From an uncultured Pelagibacteraceae bacterium (lineage in GTDB: Bacteria > Pseudomonadota > Alphaproteobacteria > Pelagibacterales > Pelagibacteraceae): a DNA stretch of 52,627 bases. The stretch is from positions 1 to 52,627 of the forward strand of contig CACMAX010000009.1 in assembly GCA_902611845.1 (NCBI GenBank), written 5' to 3'. Positions within the stretch are counted from its first letter, which is position 1, and the number at the start of each line of letters is the position of its first letter. A program made the position numbers and the translations under genes. Below the pieces are notes generated by a model. It was not told the DNA's origin. It ran no database searches and worked only from the letters and a program-made list of their open reading frames with translations. This document shows, one piece after another, positions 25,950-33,306 of the stretch.

Positions 25950-26018
25950 ACTAGCTTCTCTAAGCTGAATTATTAATTATTATTTGAAAAGACTAGCACA
26001 AGTTAAATAGGACTAGCA
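25950..26018 (-). promoter_or_regulatory. Three ACTAGC boxes in the fdh upstream region
   Basis: The 94-nt spacer before fdh contains ACTAGC at 25950-25955, 25992-25997 and 26012-26017. The last two are part of an 8-bp direct repeat GACTAGCA. Distances of 42 and 20 nt are close to whole helical turns, so the boxes face the same side of the DNA. An AGCTT-CTCT-AAGCT hairpin (25953-25966) overlaps the first. An operator for an unknown regulator is possible. Confidence 0.35.
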
Positions 26019-26030
26019 AACAAATTGTGT

Positions 26031-26495
26031 TTATTTTGGGTAATTCCTTTTAGCAATAAATTTGTTCAAGATTATGCCAAAAACTATCACAATAATTGAT
26101 CCGCTTATAACTGGGGAAATTAAATATTCAAATGAAACTGACCCCATGATCACAATTATAGGATTTCCTCCTGCAGGAGGGTGGGTTACATTAAGAATAA
26201 TCATTAATCCGACACCTATTCCAACAGCAACAGGTATAATAATATATATCGGAAGTGGAACGAAATTCACAAATATCACGCCAACAAGTGAAGTTAAAAA
26301 ATGACCAAAAAATATATTTTTAGGTTTTGCAAAAGGACTTTCTGGATACCCATAAAGCAAAACCATTGTAGAACCAAAGGAAGCAATCAAAAATAATCCA
26401 TAAGGTGTTTTATAAGTAAGCAATGACAAAACCCCAATTGTCATAGTAGAAAATATTGCAGCGATAGCAGGTTTTTTAATATCTAAATTATTCAT
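26031..26495 (-). CDS. HPP family membrane protein
   Basis: A small membrane protein with four hydrophobic helices and the family signature NVTHPPAGGNPIIVIMG. HPP proteins are of uncertain function; a chloroplast relative has been reported to move nitrite. An upstream ATG at 26519 would add eight residues (MQLRNSAL) and overlap the preceding gene by 32 nt; the ATG at 26495 (MNNLDIKKPAIAAI, 154 residues) overlaps by only 8 nt and is preferred. It is coupled to the IscU/SufU-like gene. Confidence 0.82.
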   Translation of the reverse strand: MNNLDIKKPAIAAIFSTMTIGVLSLLTYKTPYGLFLIASFGSTMVLLYGYPESPFAKPKNIFFGHFLTSLVGVIFVNFVPLPIYIIIPVAVGIGVGLMIILNVTHPPAGGNPIIVIMGSVSFEYLISPVISGSIIVIVFGIILNKFIAKRNYPK

Positions 26496-26889
26496 CAATG
26501 CTGAGTTTCTTAATTGCAATTAATGGCATTAATACACAGTTTTTTCTAGATATATTTTTTTTATTAAACAATTTATTAAATTTATTTAGATTTTTTGGCA
26601 AAGGTTTAATTTCATTTTCAAAATAATCGATAAGATTTTTTAATAAATAATTAATTTTATTTTTACTTTTTTTGATAAGTTTATGAGATATTAAGCTTGC
26701 AGAAGCTTGACAGTAAACACAGGATTTTGTCTGATACCCAATATCTTGTATTATATTTTTCTTAATATTAACTCTCATTTCAATTATATCGCCACAAGTT
26801 TTATTTTTATATTTCGATCTATGAGTGTAATCTTTCAATATTTTATTATTAGTCGTGTCGGATGCAATTTTTATTATATCTAAATCCAT
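26488..26889 (-). CDS. IscU/SufU/NifU-N-like iron-sulfur scaffold protein
   Basis: A 133-residue protein with the three scaffold cysteines in the correct contexts: C32 in TCGD, C57 in KSCVYCQASAS and C118 in RKNCVLMPL, plus an Asp after the first Cys. An extra Cys60 is present. The KNISRKNCVLMP end looks more like SufU, which has an Arg before the third Cys, than IscU. The middle is Lys/Asn-rich and diverged. It would hold an Fe-S cluster or zinc in assembly; it is not near other suf or isc genes here, and overlaps an HPP gene. Confidence 0.75.
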   Translation of the reverse strand: MDLDIIKIASDTTNNKILKDYTHRSKYKNKTCGDIIEMRVNIKKNIIQDIGYQTKSCVYCQASASLISHKLIKKSKNKINYLLKNLIDYFENEIKPLPKNLNKFNKLFNKKNISRKNCVLMPLIAIKKLSIDE

Positions 26890-26936
26890 ATTTATTTAAT
26901 AATATCACTAAAAATTTATAAAAAATAAATTAATTT

Positions 26937-27842
26937 ATGCCTGATTTAAAAAATCCTAAAGTAGCTATTCCAATTGTTTTATTTGCAGGCATACTTTGGT
27001 CATTTGGACCATATGTTGTAAGACATATAGACCAACCCGAAACTGTCCCTTGGCAATACTTGTTTGCAAGAGGCATTGTTATTTTTTTATTACTGAATGT
27101 TTACTTATTTCTGGAAGAAGGAATTTCATTTTATAAAAATTATTTTAAAATTGGGATATCTGGAATTATAGGTGGTGTCGGTTTAGGAACAGCAATGATA
27201 ACTTTTATTTGGTCAATTACTAACACGACAGCAGCAGTAACTTTATTATGTTTAGCTGCAATGCCTTTTATAACCGCGCTACTTGGTTTTCTATTTTTGA
27301 AAGAAAAAATTTCAATCACAGTTTGGATATCAATTTTAGTCGCTGCATTTGGTATAATAGTAATGGCCTACGGTAATACCGAAGAAAATTCTTTAATGGG
27401 TCTAATTTTTGGATTAGTATCTGCACTAGGTTTTTCAATTTTTTCAGTAAGTCTGAGATGGAGAAAACAAACTCCTAAGTTTACAACTGTTGCTATAGCA
27501 GGATTATTTTGTTTTTTATTTTCAACAGTTATGCTTTTAAATAACGATGCAAATTTCTTATCTTCAAATAAAAATCAAGCATTATTTGCCACTCATGGAA
27601 CACTTGTGTGCATGGGCTTAATTCTTTATTCAATTGGGTCTAAACATATTCCTGCAGCTGATTTAACGCTATTGTCTTTGACTGAAGTAATAGGAGGAAT
27701 ATTTTGGGTTTGGCTGCCATGGCTTGGAATAAATGAAATTCCTTCAACTAATACAATTATTGGTGGCTTCTTTATATTTTTAGCTATTTTTTATTATAGT
27801 ATGATAATGCAATCTAATAGAAGATTTATTGGATTAAATTAA
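26937..27842 (+). CDS. DMT-superfamily (EamA) permease
   Basis: A 301-residue, ten-helix EamA transporter with an internal duplication; the first half closes with FLKEKISITVWISILVAAFG (about 121-140). It lies 6 nt before the amidinotransferase gene, in one operon with it and threonine aldolase, so it may import or export an amino acid or guanidino compound used or made there. Substrate not predictable by sequence. Divergent from the IscU-like gene (47 nt). Confidence 0.83.
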   Translation: MPDLKNPKVAIPIVLFAGILWSFGPYVVRHIDQPETVPWQYLFARGIVIFLLLNVYLFLEEGISFYKNYFKIGISGIIGGVGLGTAMITFIWSITNTTAAVTLLCLAAMPFITALLGFLFLKEKISITVWISILVAAFGIIVMAYGNTEENSLMGLIFGLVSALGFSIFSVSLRWRKQTPKFTTVAIAGLFCFLFSTVMLLNNDANFLSSNKNQALFATHGTLVCMGLILYSIGSKHIPAADLTLLSLTEVIGGIFWVWLPWLGINEIPSTNTIIGGFFIFLAIFYYSMIMQSNRRFIGLN

Positions 27843-27848
27843 TTTTAC

Positions 27849-28964
27849 ATGGTTCAAAATAATAAGATTGTTAATAGTTGGAATGAATGGGATCCATTAA
27901 AACATGTAATTGTTGGAAGAGCAGATGGTACTTGTATTCCAGCACCTGAACCTGCTTTAGATGCTAAAGTTCCAGAAGACTCTGATATGCGAGGAACTTA
28001 TGGTCCAAGAACTAAGGACACTATCGATAAAGCTAATGAACTATTAGATAACTTTTCAAATTTGCTTGAAAAAAGGGGAATAAAAGTTGATAGACCAACA
28101 CCTTTAGATTTTAATCAACCAACGTCAACTCCTGACTGGAAAGCCGAAACTATGTTTGGATGTATGCCACCTCGAGATGTTTTGTTAACTGTGGGAAATG
28201 AAATATTAGAAGCTACAATGAGCTACAGGTGCAGATGGTTTGAGTACCTATGTTACAGACCATTATTAAAAGACTATTATAATAAAGATCCAAATATGAG
28301 ACATGAGTCAGCGCCAAAACCCAGATTAACAGATGCCGATTATAGAAAAGATTATTTATCAGATAAAATTGGTGTAACTAAAAGACTTGAATGGACAGAA
28401 AATAAATACTTTGTCACAACCGAGGAAGAGCCATTATTTGATGCCGCAGATATTTTAAGATTTGGAAAGGATTTGGTTGTACAACACGGATTTACAACTA
28501 ACTTAAAAGGAATTGATTGGATAAAAAGACATTTTAAGGATCATAGAGTTCATGCTGTAAATTTCCCAGGCGATCCTTATCCAATTCATATTGATGCAAC
28601 CTTTACCCCAATTAAAGAAGGGTTAATTATTAATAATCCACAACGAAGACTTCCAAAAGAACAAAGAAAATTATTTGAAGATAATGGATGGGAAATTATT
28701 GATGCTGCACAACCTGCTCATAATACCCCACCACCACTTTGTTACTCTTCAGTATGGCTATCAATGAATGTTTTAGTTCTTGACCCTAAAACTGTATGCG
28801 TTGAAAAAAGTGAAAAATATCAAGCTGAACAGTTAGATAAATTAGGTATGGAAGTTATCCCTGTAGAATTGAGAGATGCATATGCTTTTGGTGGAGGCCT
28901 TCATTGTTGTACAGCCGATGTTTATAGAGAAGGTACTTTAAAAGATTATTTTCCAAAACAATAA
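27849..28964 (+). CDS. Amidinotransferase, glycine amidinotransferase (AGAT/GATM) type
   Basis: Transfers the amidino group of arginine to an amine acceptor. The 371-residue protein resembles human L-arginine:glycine amidinotransferase along its length: SWNEWDPLKHVIVGRADG, PPRDVLLTVGNEILEA, FDAADILRFGKD and GGGLHCCTADVYREGTL. The triad is visible as D198, H247 and C353; the D-to-H distance of 49 equals that of human D254 and H303. A second Cys (C354) follows the catalytic one, where the human enzyme has Trp. The acceptor may be glycine, giving guanidinoacetate, but bacterial relatives use other acceptors, including inosamine phosphate. Coupled to a DMT permease and to threonine aldolase, which yields glycine. 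Confidence 0.9.
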   Translation: MVQNNKIVNSWNEWDPLKHVIVGRADGTCIPAPEPALDAKVPEDSDMRGTYGPRTKDTIDKANELLDNFSNLLEKRGIKVDRPTPLDFNQPTSTPDWKAETMFGCMPPRDVLLTVGNEILEATMSYRCRWFEYLCYRPLLKDYYNKDPNMRHESAPKPRLTDADYRKDYLSDKIGVTKRLEWTENKYFVTTEEEPLFDAADILRFGKDLVVQHGFTTNLKGIDWIKRHFKDHRVHAVNFPGDPYPIHIDATFTPIKEGLIINNPQRRLPKEQRKLFEDNGWEIIDAAQPAHNTPPPLCYSSVWLSMNVLVLDPKTVCVEKSEKYQAEQLDKLGMEVIPVELRDAYAFGGGLHCCTADVYREGTLKDYFPKQ

Positions 28965-28965
28965 A

Positions 28966-30015
28966 ATGAACGCAAAAATTAATACAAAACGTAAAAGAGT
29001 AAAATTTGCTTCAGACAATGTGACAGGAGCTTGTCCAGAAGTTTTGGATGCAATTATCAAAGCAAATGATGGTATTGCTCCTCCGTATGGTAACGATGAA
29101 ATTTCAGGTGTGTTACAAGAAAAATTTTCGAAAATTTTCGAAAAGGATGTAATTGTTTACCCCACAGCATCAGGAACTGCATCAAATGCTTTAGCACTTT
29201 CTGCTATTTCTCCATCATTTGGAAATATTTATTGCCATAAATTTTCTCATATCAATGTTGATGAGTGTGGAGCCCCTGAATTTTATACAGGTGGAGCAAA
29301 ACTTGTTCCATTAAACGGTAAAGACGGCAAAATAACAGTTGATGAGCTAAATGATAATATTGGAGGGTTTGGAATTGTGCATCATACTCAACCATCTATT
29401 GTTAGCATAACTCAAGCAACAGAAACTGGTGAAGTTTATACTTTAGATCAAATTAGAAATATCTCTGAAATTGCACATAAAAAAAAATTAAAAGTACATA
29501 TGGATGGTGCTAGGTTCGCTAATGCGCTTGTTTCACTTGATGTTACACCTGCAGAAATGACATGGAAATCAGGAATTGACATATTATCTTTTGGGGCAAC
29601 GAAGAACGGATGTATAGCAGCTGAAGCAATTATTATATTTAATAAGGAATTAGTTGGCAATTTACCTTTTTTGTTAAAAAGATCCGGTCATCTATTGTCT
29701 AAAATGCGTTTTGTTTCTGCACAATTAGATGGATATATCTCAAATGATGTTTGGTTAAAAAATGCAAGACATGCAAATCTGATGGCAAAAAAATTAAGCG
29801 ATGGTTTAGTTTCTAGTAATCAAGTTAAACTTGAATATCCAACTGAGGCAAATGAAGTTTTTGTTAAACTGCCAAAAAAGATGGTTGAGCATTTAAATTC
29901 AGAAGAATATATGATGAGCAATGAGGAATTAGGCGGTAAGACGGTTAGACTTGTTACAGCTTGGAATACCAAAAGTAGTGAAGTAGAAGAGTTTCTAAAA
30001 ACTATATCTAATTAA
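28966..30015 (+). CDS. ltaE: Low-specificity L-threonine aldolase
   Basis: PLP enzyme cleaving threonine or allo-threonine to glycine and acetaldehyde. The 349-residue protein begins FASDNVTGACPEVLDA, has PPYGNDEISG, HMDGARFANA and the PLP lysine K213 in SFGATKNG. One base separates it from the amidinotransferase gene. Making glycine next to an amidinotransferase that may consume it suggests a shared pathway; it may also supply glycine to a cell that, like studied SAR11, depends on an outside supply of glycine or serine. Confidence 0.92.
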   Translation: MNAKINTKRKRVKFASDNVTGACPEVLDAIIKANDGIAPPYGNDEISGVLQEKFSKIFEKDVIVYPTASGTASNALALSAISPSFGNIYCHKFSHINVDECGAPEFYTGGAKLVPLNGKDGKITVDELNDNIGGFGIVHHTQPSIVSITQATETGEVYTLDQIRNISEIAHKKKLKVHMDGARFANALVSLDVTPAEMTWKSGIDILSFGATKNGCIAAEAIIIFNKELVGNLPFLLKRSGHLLSKMRFVSAQLDGYISNDVWLKNARHANLMAKKLSDGLVSSNQVKLEYPTEANEVFVKLPKKMVEHLNSEEYMMSNEELGGKTVRLVTAWNTKSSEVEEFLKTISN

Positions 30016-30239
30016 CTAGGATTTTCTTTTAAAAATTTAATATAGTTGATTACTTCATCAAATTTGTCATCAGGAATATCTTTATAAGTAGAATTAAATT
30101 TGTTTTTTACACATATTGCTACATGAGCATATGGATTTCTTCCTTTTGGATGATTTGGATGATCAGGAAGTTGACCATTTAAATAATCGCCAGCTTCCTG
30201 TATCATTTTCCACAGTTTACTTGCGTTTTCTTTGTTCAC
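30012..30239 (-). CDS. Small protein with ORF6C-like domain (hypothetical)
   Basis: A 75-residue soluble protein. The C-terminal half (GRNPYAHVAICVKNKF, YKDIPDDKFDEVINYIKFL) resembles the ORF6C domain found at the C-terminus of phage antirepressors, where a FGVxxYxxIPxxxFDxAxxYI pattern occurs. It stands alone, without the N-terminal DNA-binding part, and there are no other phage genes nearby. The end overlaps the convergent ltaE gene by 4 nt. Role unknown; the assignment rests on pattern likeness. Confidence 0.5.
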   Translation of the reverse strand: MNKENASKLWKMIQEAGDYLNGQLPDHPNHPKGRNPYAHVAICVKNKFNSTYKDIPDDKFDEVINYIKFLKENPS

Positions 30240-30301
30240 AAAAATCTAATCTTTGATTTATCTCTTTATTATCGAGTTGTAGATCGAGTTTTTTAATTAA
30301 A

Positions 30302-31408
30302 TTAATTTAATAAATTTTCTTTCCAAAAAGCTAAATACTCTGGCATAAAAGTTTTTCCATGGTTACCCCCTTCAGTAACACCTTTTCCAATACAATTTTC
30401 TTTTTTAAGACCCTTGAACATTGTTTTAAAAGCTTTTCTTGGATTTTTACGTGATAACTCATTAAATTCATCCAAACTTTTTATTTTTGTATTTTTTATA
30501 ATTAAATCAATGAACTCTTTATTAGGATTCCCATCATCCTCTGTGTAAAAATTAGGACACTTCCAAAAATATTGAGTTCTTTTTTCAATTTCTGGCTCAT
30601 AATTTCCAGTAAATAAGTGATACCATCCCTCTCTTAAATCGATTCTAATATCAGCACCTTTAGCTTGCATTTTTTCCATTATATCTACACATGGACCTGG
30701 CAAGGTATAATCCTCAGCTAAACCATGTACATACCAAATTTTAGTTTCTTTAACTGGAGTTGGATTTCTAAACATTCCAGTAATTCCACATTCAGCAGAT
30801 CTTGGTTGAGAGGCAGCAAAATAAAGATCTTTGCTAACTAATATATCTCTCAATCTTTTTTCTGCAGCCATTATTGAAAGATTTCCTCCCCTTGAATAAC
30901 CAGAGACACCTACTTTTTTAATATTTATTTTTGGATCCTTGCTGAGATACTCTAATGCCATAAACACATCTATATAAGTAGACCATATAGAAGCCTTTGA
31001 TTGATCTGTATAAGTATGTTTCGCACCTCTCGCAGAAAAATTATCTAAATACATTGTCGCTATCCCCATGTCTAACAAAGGTTTTTGTTGATCTCTCATA
31101 AACTCTAACCAATTTGCAGTAAATTCATCAGCACCACCACTACTATGAACGATTAATAATAAAGGAAAAGGACCTTCTCCCTTTGGATAAGTAATAAGAG
31201 CATCAACTATTATTGGGCTCTCTTTATACCAGCCCTCCATAATACCTTTATAATCAGAAGTTTGATATGAATTAATCTTAATTAATTCTCCATTGCCTAG
31301 TTGTTTAGATAATTTTTTTAGTGGTGTTTTTTTTGGTTTAATTGTTTCTGCGTTAAGAACTGTATTTGAGATAAAAATTAATAATGCAATAACAAAAATT
31401 TTTTTCAT
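30302..31408 (-). CDS. Exported alpha/beta hydrolase (dienelactone-hydrolase-like)
   Basis: A 368-residue protein with a signal peptide (residues 1-20, cleavage near LNA) and an alpha/beta-hydrolase core: oxyanion-region LLIVHSSGGADE, nucleophile elbow GYSRGG (Ser within about 168-175), a late Asp, and a His in the GWYHLFTGNY block. It is probably periplasmic. The substrate is unknown; dienelactone-hydrolase-like secreted enzymes act on esters or lactones. Four Cys residues in the second half (SAECGIT, GPCVD, WKCPN, ENCIGK) could form disulfides. Confidence 0.8.
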   Translation of the reverse strand: MKKIFVIALLIFISNTVLNAETIKPKKTPLKKLSKQLGNGELIKINSYQTSDYKGIMEGWYKESPIIVDALITYPKGEGPFPLLLIVHSSGGADEFTANWLEFMRDQQKPLLDMGIATMYLDNFSARGAKHTYTDQSKASIWSTYIDVFMALEYLSKDPKINIKKVGVSGYSRGGNLSIMAAEKRLRDILVSKDLYFAASQPRSAECGITGMFRNPTPVKETKIWYVHGLAEDYTLPGPCVDIMEKMQAKGADIRIDLREGWYHLFTGNYEPEIEKRTQYFWKCPNFYTEDDGNPNKEFIDLIIKNTKIKSLDEFNELSRKNPRKAFKTMFKGLKKENCIGKGVTEGGNHGKTFMPEYLAFWKENLLN

Positions 31409-31498
31409 AATTTAAAATAACATATTCTGAAATATAAGTCTATTTGCTTCAAAATTAAAAATGGCTATTTGATTTATCTCAAAAAGTTCTAGGATTAA

Positions 31499-32092
31499 TT
31501 ATATTAATAGAGATTCAACAAATTCCCAATCTATAAGATTATCAACAAATTTATCTAAATATTCAGGTCTTCTATTTCTATAATCAATGTAATATGAATG
31601 CTCCCAGACATCACAACCAAGTATTGGTTTTAAGTTATCAATTAAAGGATTAGCAGCATTAGCTGTTTTTGTAACAACCAATTTATCATTATTTAAAGAT
31701 AACCAACACCAACCTGATCCAAATTGAGTTATACCTGCTTGTTTGAATTCATCTTTGAATTTTTCAACACTTCCAAAATCTTCAATAATTTTTTTCTTAA
31801 GTTTTGAAGGAATATTTCCACCACCTTTTGGCTTCATGCACTTCCAAAAAAGATTATGGTTCCAATGCTGGCTTGCATTATTAAATATCCCAGCTTTAGA
31901 GTTATCTTTTGAGCTTTTTAAAATTATATCTTCCAATGACATTTCAGCCATGTCTGTATCTTTTATAAAATTATTAAGATTTGTTATGTAGGTTTGATGA
32001 TGTTTTCCATGATGTAACTCTAATGTTTCTTGTGACATTATTGGAGACAAAGCCTCATTAGAATAATCTAGTTTTGGTAATTCAAATGTCAT
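31499..32092 (-). CDS. sodB: Superoxide dismutase, Fe type
   Basis: Converts superoxide to oxygen and hydrogen peroxide. Of 197 residues, the metal ligands are H27, H79, D161 and H165; Q75 in NNASQHWNH is the position of the Fe-type second-sphere glutamine, so iron rather than manganese is likely. FGSGWCWL and DVWEHSYYIDYRNRRPEYL are typical. No signal peptide, hence cytoplasmic. A 5-bp palindrome AGTTG-ACG-CAACT (32134-32146) lies upstream of the gene. Confidence 0.95.
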   Translation of the reverse strand: MTFELPKLDYSNEALSPIMSQETLELHHGKHHQTYITNLNNFIKDTDMAEMSLEDIILKSSKDNSKAGIFNNASQHWNHNLFWKCMKPKGGGNIPSKLKKKIIEDFGSVEKFKDEFKQAGITQFGSGWCWLSLNNDKLVVTKTANAANPLIDNLKPILGCDVWEHSYYIDYRNRRPEYLDKFVDNLIDWEFVESLLI

Positions 32093-32155
32093 AGTTATTT
32101 TTTATAATATTTTCTTGTAAATAAATTAATTAAGTTGACGCAACTAAATACAAAA

Positions 32156-32341
32156 TTAGTTTTCTAAAGCGTTTTCTTCTCTCATAAGAATAGGTCGACC
32201 ATCTTGAGCAGTATTTAAAGGTATAATCTTACCATTGTATCTTGCGCATAACGTAGGTGCACTTCTCACTTGTTCTCCCAAATTTACTTCTAAATCTGCT
32301 ATAACTAATTCAACCCCTTTCAATATACTCAATATCTTCAT
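32156..32341 (-). CDS. Hypothetical protein of 61 residues
   Basis: A small frame with ATG at 32341 and a GGAGG ribosome binding site four bases before it, placed in the 12-nt gap after msrB on the same strand. It therefore looks like a real gene translated with msrB. The sequence (MKILSILKGVELVIADLEVN..., a single Cys in PTLCARYNG, acidic end) has no membrane segment and matches no family I know. A role alongside MsrB is only a guess. Confidence 0.55.
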   Translation of the reverse strand: MKILSILKGVELVIADLEVNLGEQVRSAPTLCARYNGKIIPLNTAQDGRPILMREENALEN

Positions 32342-32345
32342 TATT

Positions 32346-32350
32346 CCTCC
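32346..32350 (-). promoter_or_regulatory. Shine-Dalgarno site of the 61-residue gene
   Basis: GGAGG on the minus strand, four bases before the ATG at 32341. It is the main evidence that this short frame is translated, since the spacer from the msrB stop is only 12 nt. Confidence 0.7.
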
Positions 32351-32353
32351 GTT

Positions 32354-32812
32354 TTATGATGATGGCTTAAATATTAAACACAAGCCGTTATTACAATATC
32401 TCTTTCCTGTCGATCCAGGACCGTCTTCAAAGACATGTCCGTGATGAGCACCACATTTTGCACAATGGTATTCAATTCTTTTCATGCCAAAGCTGTAATC
32501 AACCTTAGTTTTAAAAGCTCCAGGAAGCGCCTCTGTAAATGATGGCCAACCAGTTCCACTATCAAATTTCGAACTAGACTTAAATAGTTTAGCTCCACAA
32601 TTTGCACAGTGATAAAAACCTTCTCTTTTCTCATAATTAAGAGGGCTTGAGAATGGTCGTTCGGTTGCTTCCTCAAACATTATTTTTTTTTGGGCTTCTG
32701 TTAAATTTTGATTAATTATTTTTTTGGTTTCAGCTAATGAAATTTTGTATGGAAAAATACTGTATAATAATGATCCAAATATAGATAATTTTATAAATTT
32801 TCTTTTGTTCAT
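32354..32812 (-). CDS. msrB: Peptide-methionine (R)-S-oxide reductase, exported
   Basis: Reduces the R-form of methionine sulfoxide. The 152-residue protein has two CxxC zinc motifs (HCANCGAKLF and YHCAKCGAHHGHVF) and the catalytic Cys140 in RYCNNGLC. The N-terminus MNKRKFIKLSIFG plus a hydrophobic stretch resembles a Tat-type or Sec signal, though it has a single Arg instead of the twin pair. It would act in the periplasm along with the exported MsrA. A second Cys (C145) near the C-terminus is unusual. Confidence 0.92.
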   Translation of the reverse strand: MNKRKFIKLSIFGSLLYSIFPYKISLAETKKIINQNLTEAQKKIMFEEATERPFSSPLNYEKREGFYHCANCGAKLFKSSSKFDSGTGWPSFTEALPGAFKTKVDYSFGMKRIEYHCAKCGAHHGHVFEDGPGSTGKRYCNNGLCLIFKPSS

Positions 32813-32875
32813 AACTTTCTTAATAGATCAATATTACTTTATTTGAATGAGATATTTTGACAGTTTCGATTTTAA

Positions 32876-32908
32876 ATTGGTAGCTCCATAATTAATGAAG
32901 CTACCAGT
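32876..32908 (-). terminator. Terminator-like hairpin after the GYD gene
   Basis: TGGTAGCT (32878-32885) and AGCTACCA (32899-32906) form a perfect 8-bp stem, with CAT/ATG pairing extending it after one mismatch. It begins only a few bases after the GYD gene stop (32913) on the minus strand. The following U tract is weak, so it could terminate transcription or protect the 3' end. Confidence 0.55.
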
Positions 32909-32912
32909 TATA

Positions 32913-33236
32913 TTATTGTCCAGGAGCTTTATAGCCACTTGATACTTTTGTTGCATGATTTGCAATTTCATTCATTGGTGTTTCCTCACAAATGGCGATA
33001 TTTTTAAGTGCACCACTTCCCTCAGTAGCCATTTTTATAGCAGCCATTTGCTCAAATGTGCCATGAGTTTCAACTATAAAGTCATAGGGTCCTCTTAAAT
33101 ATGTGTAAGATTTCATTTCAGCACCAACACTTTCAGAACACTTTCTAGCAACCTCAGATCTATCTGATCCTGGATCTTTTAAAAAGCCTGCGAATGCTTT
33201 CTCTGTAAAATTTCCCATTAAAAAAAATTTAGCCAT
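32913..33236 (-). CDS. GYD domain protein
   Basis: A 107-residue protein of the GYD family (ferredoxin-like alpha/beta barrel): FFLMGNFTEKAF at the start, YTYLRGPYDFIVETHG (the GxYDFV signature, about 46-61) and ALKNIAICEETPM near the end. The biochemical role is unknown; relatives are small cytoplasmic dimers that may bind small molecules. It has an ideal ribosome binding site and its own downstream hairpin, pointing to a separate and strongly expressed single-gene unit. Confidence 0.85.
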   Translation of the reverse strand: MAKFFLMGNFTEKAFAGFLKDPGSDRSEVARKCSESVGAEMKSYTYLRGPYDFIVETHGTFEQMAAIKMATEGSGALKNIAICEETPMNEIANHATKVSSGYKAPGQ

Positions 33237-33240
33237 AGAT

Positions 33241-33248
33241 ACCTCCTT
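33241..33248 (-). promoter_or_regulatory. Consensus Shine-Dalgarno site of the GYD gene
   Basis: AAGGAGGT on the minus strand, exact match to the anti-Shine-Dalgarno complement, with a 4-nt spacer to the ATG at 33236. It is the strongest ribosome binding site seen in the window and suggests high expression. Confidence 0.8.
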
Positions 33249-33306
33249 GAAATGTATTATAGCACTTAAATAATTTTTTTTAATATTTTATTACTTTATA
33301 AAAAAT

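Noticed and set aside
26062..26304. Forward frame of 80 residues inside the HPP gene
   Set aside because: Mirror of the HPP coding sequence; no independent support.
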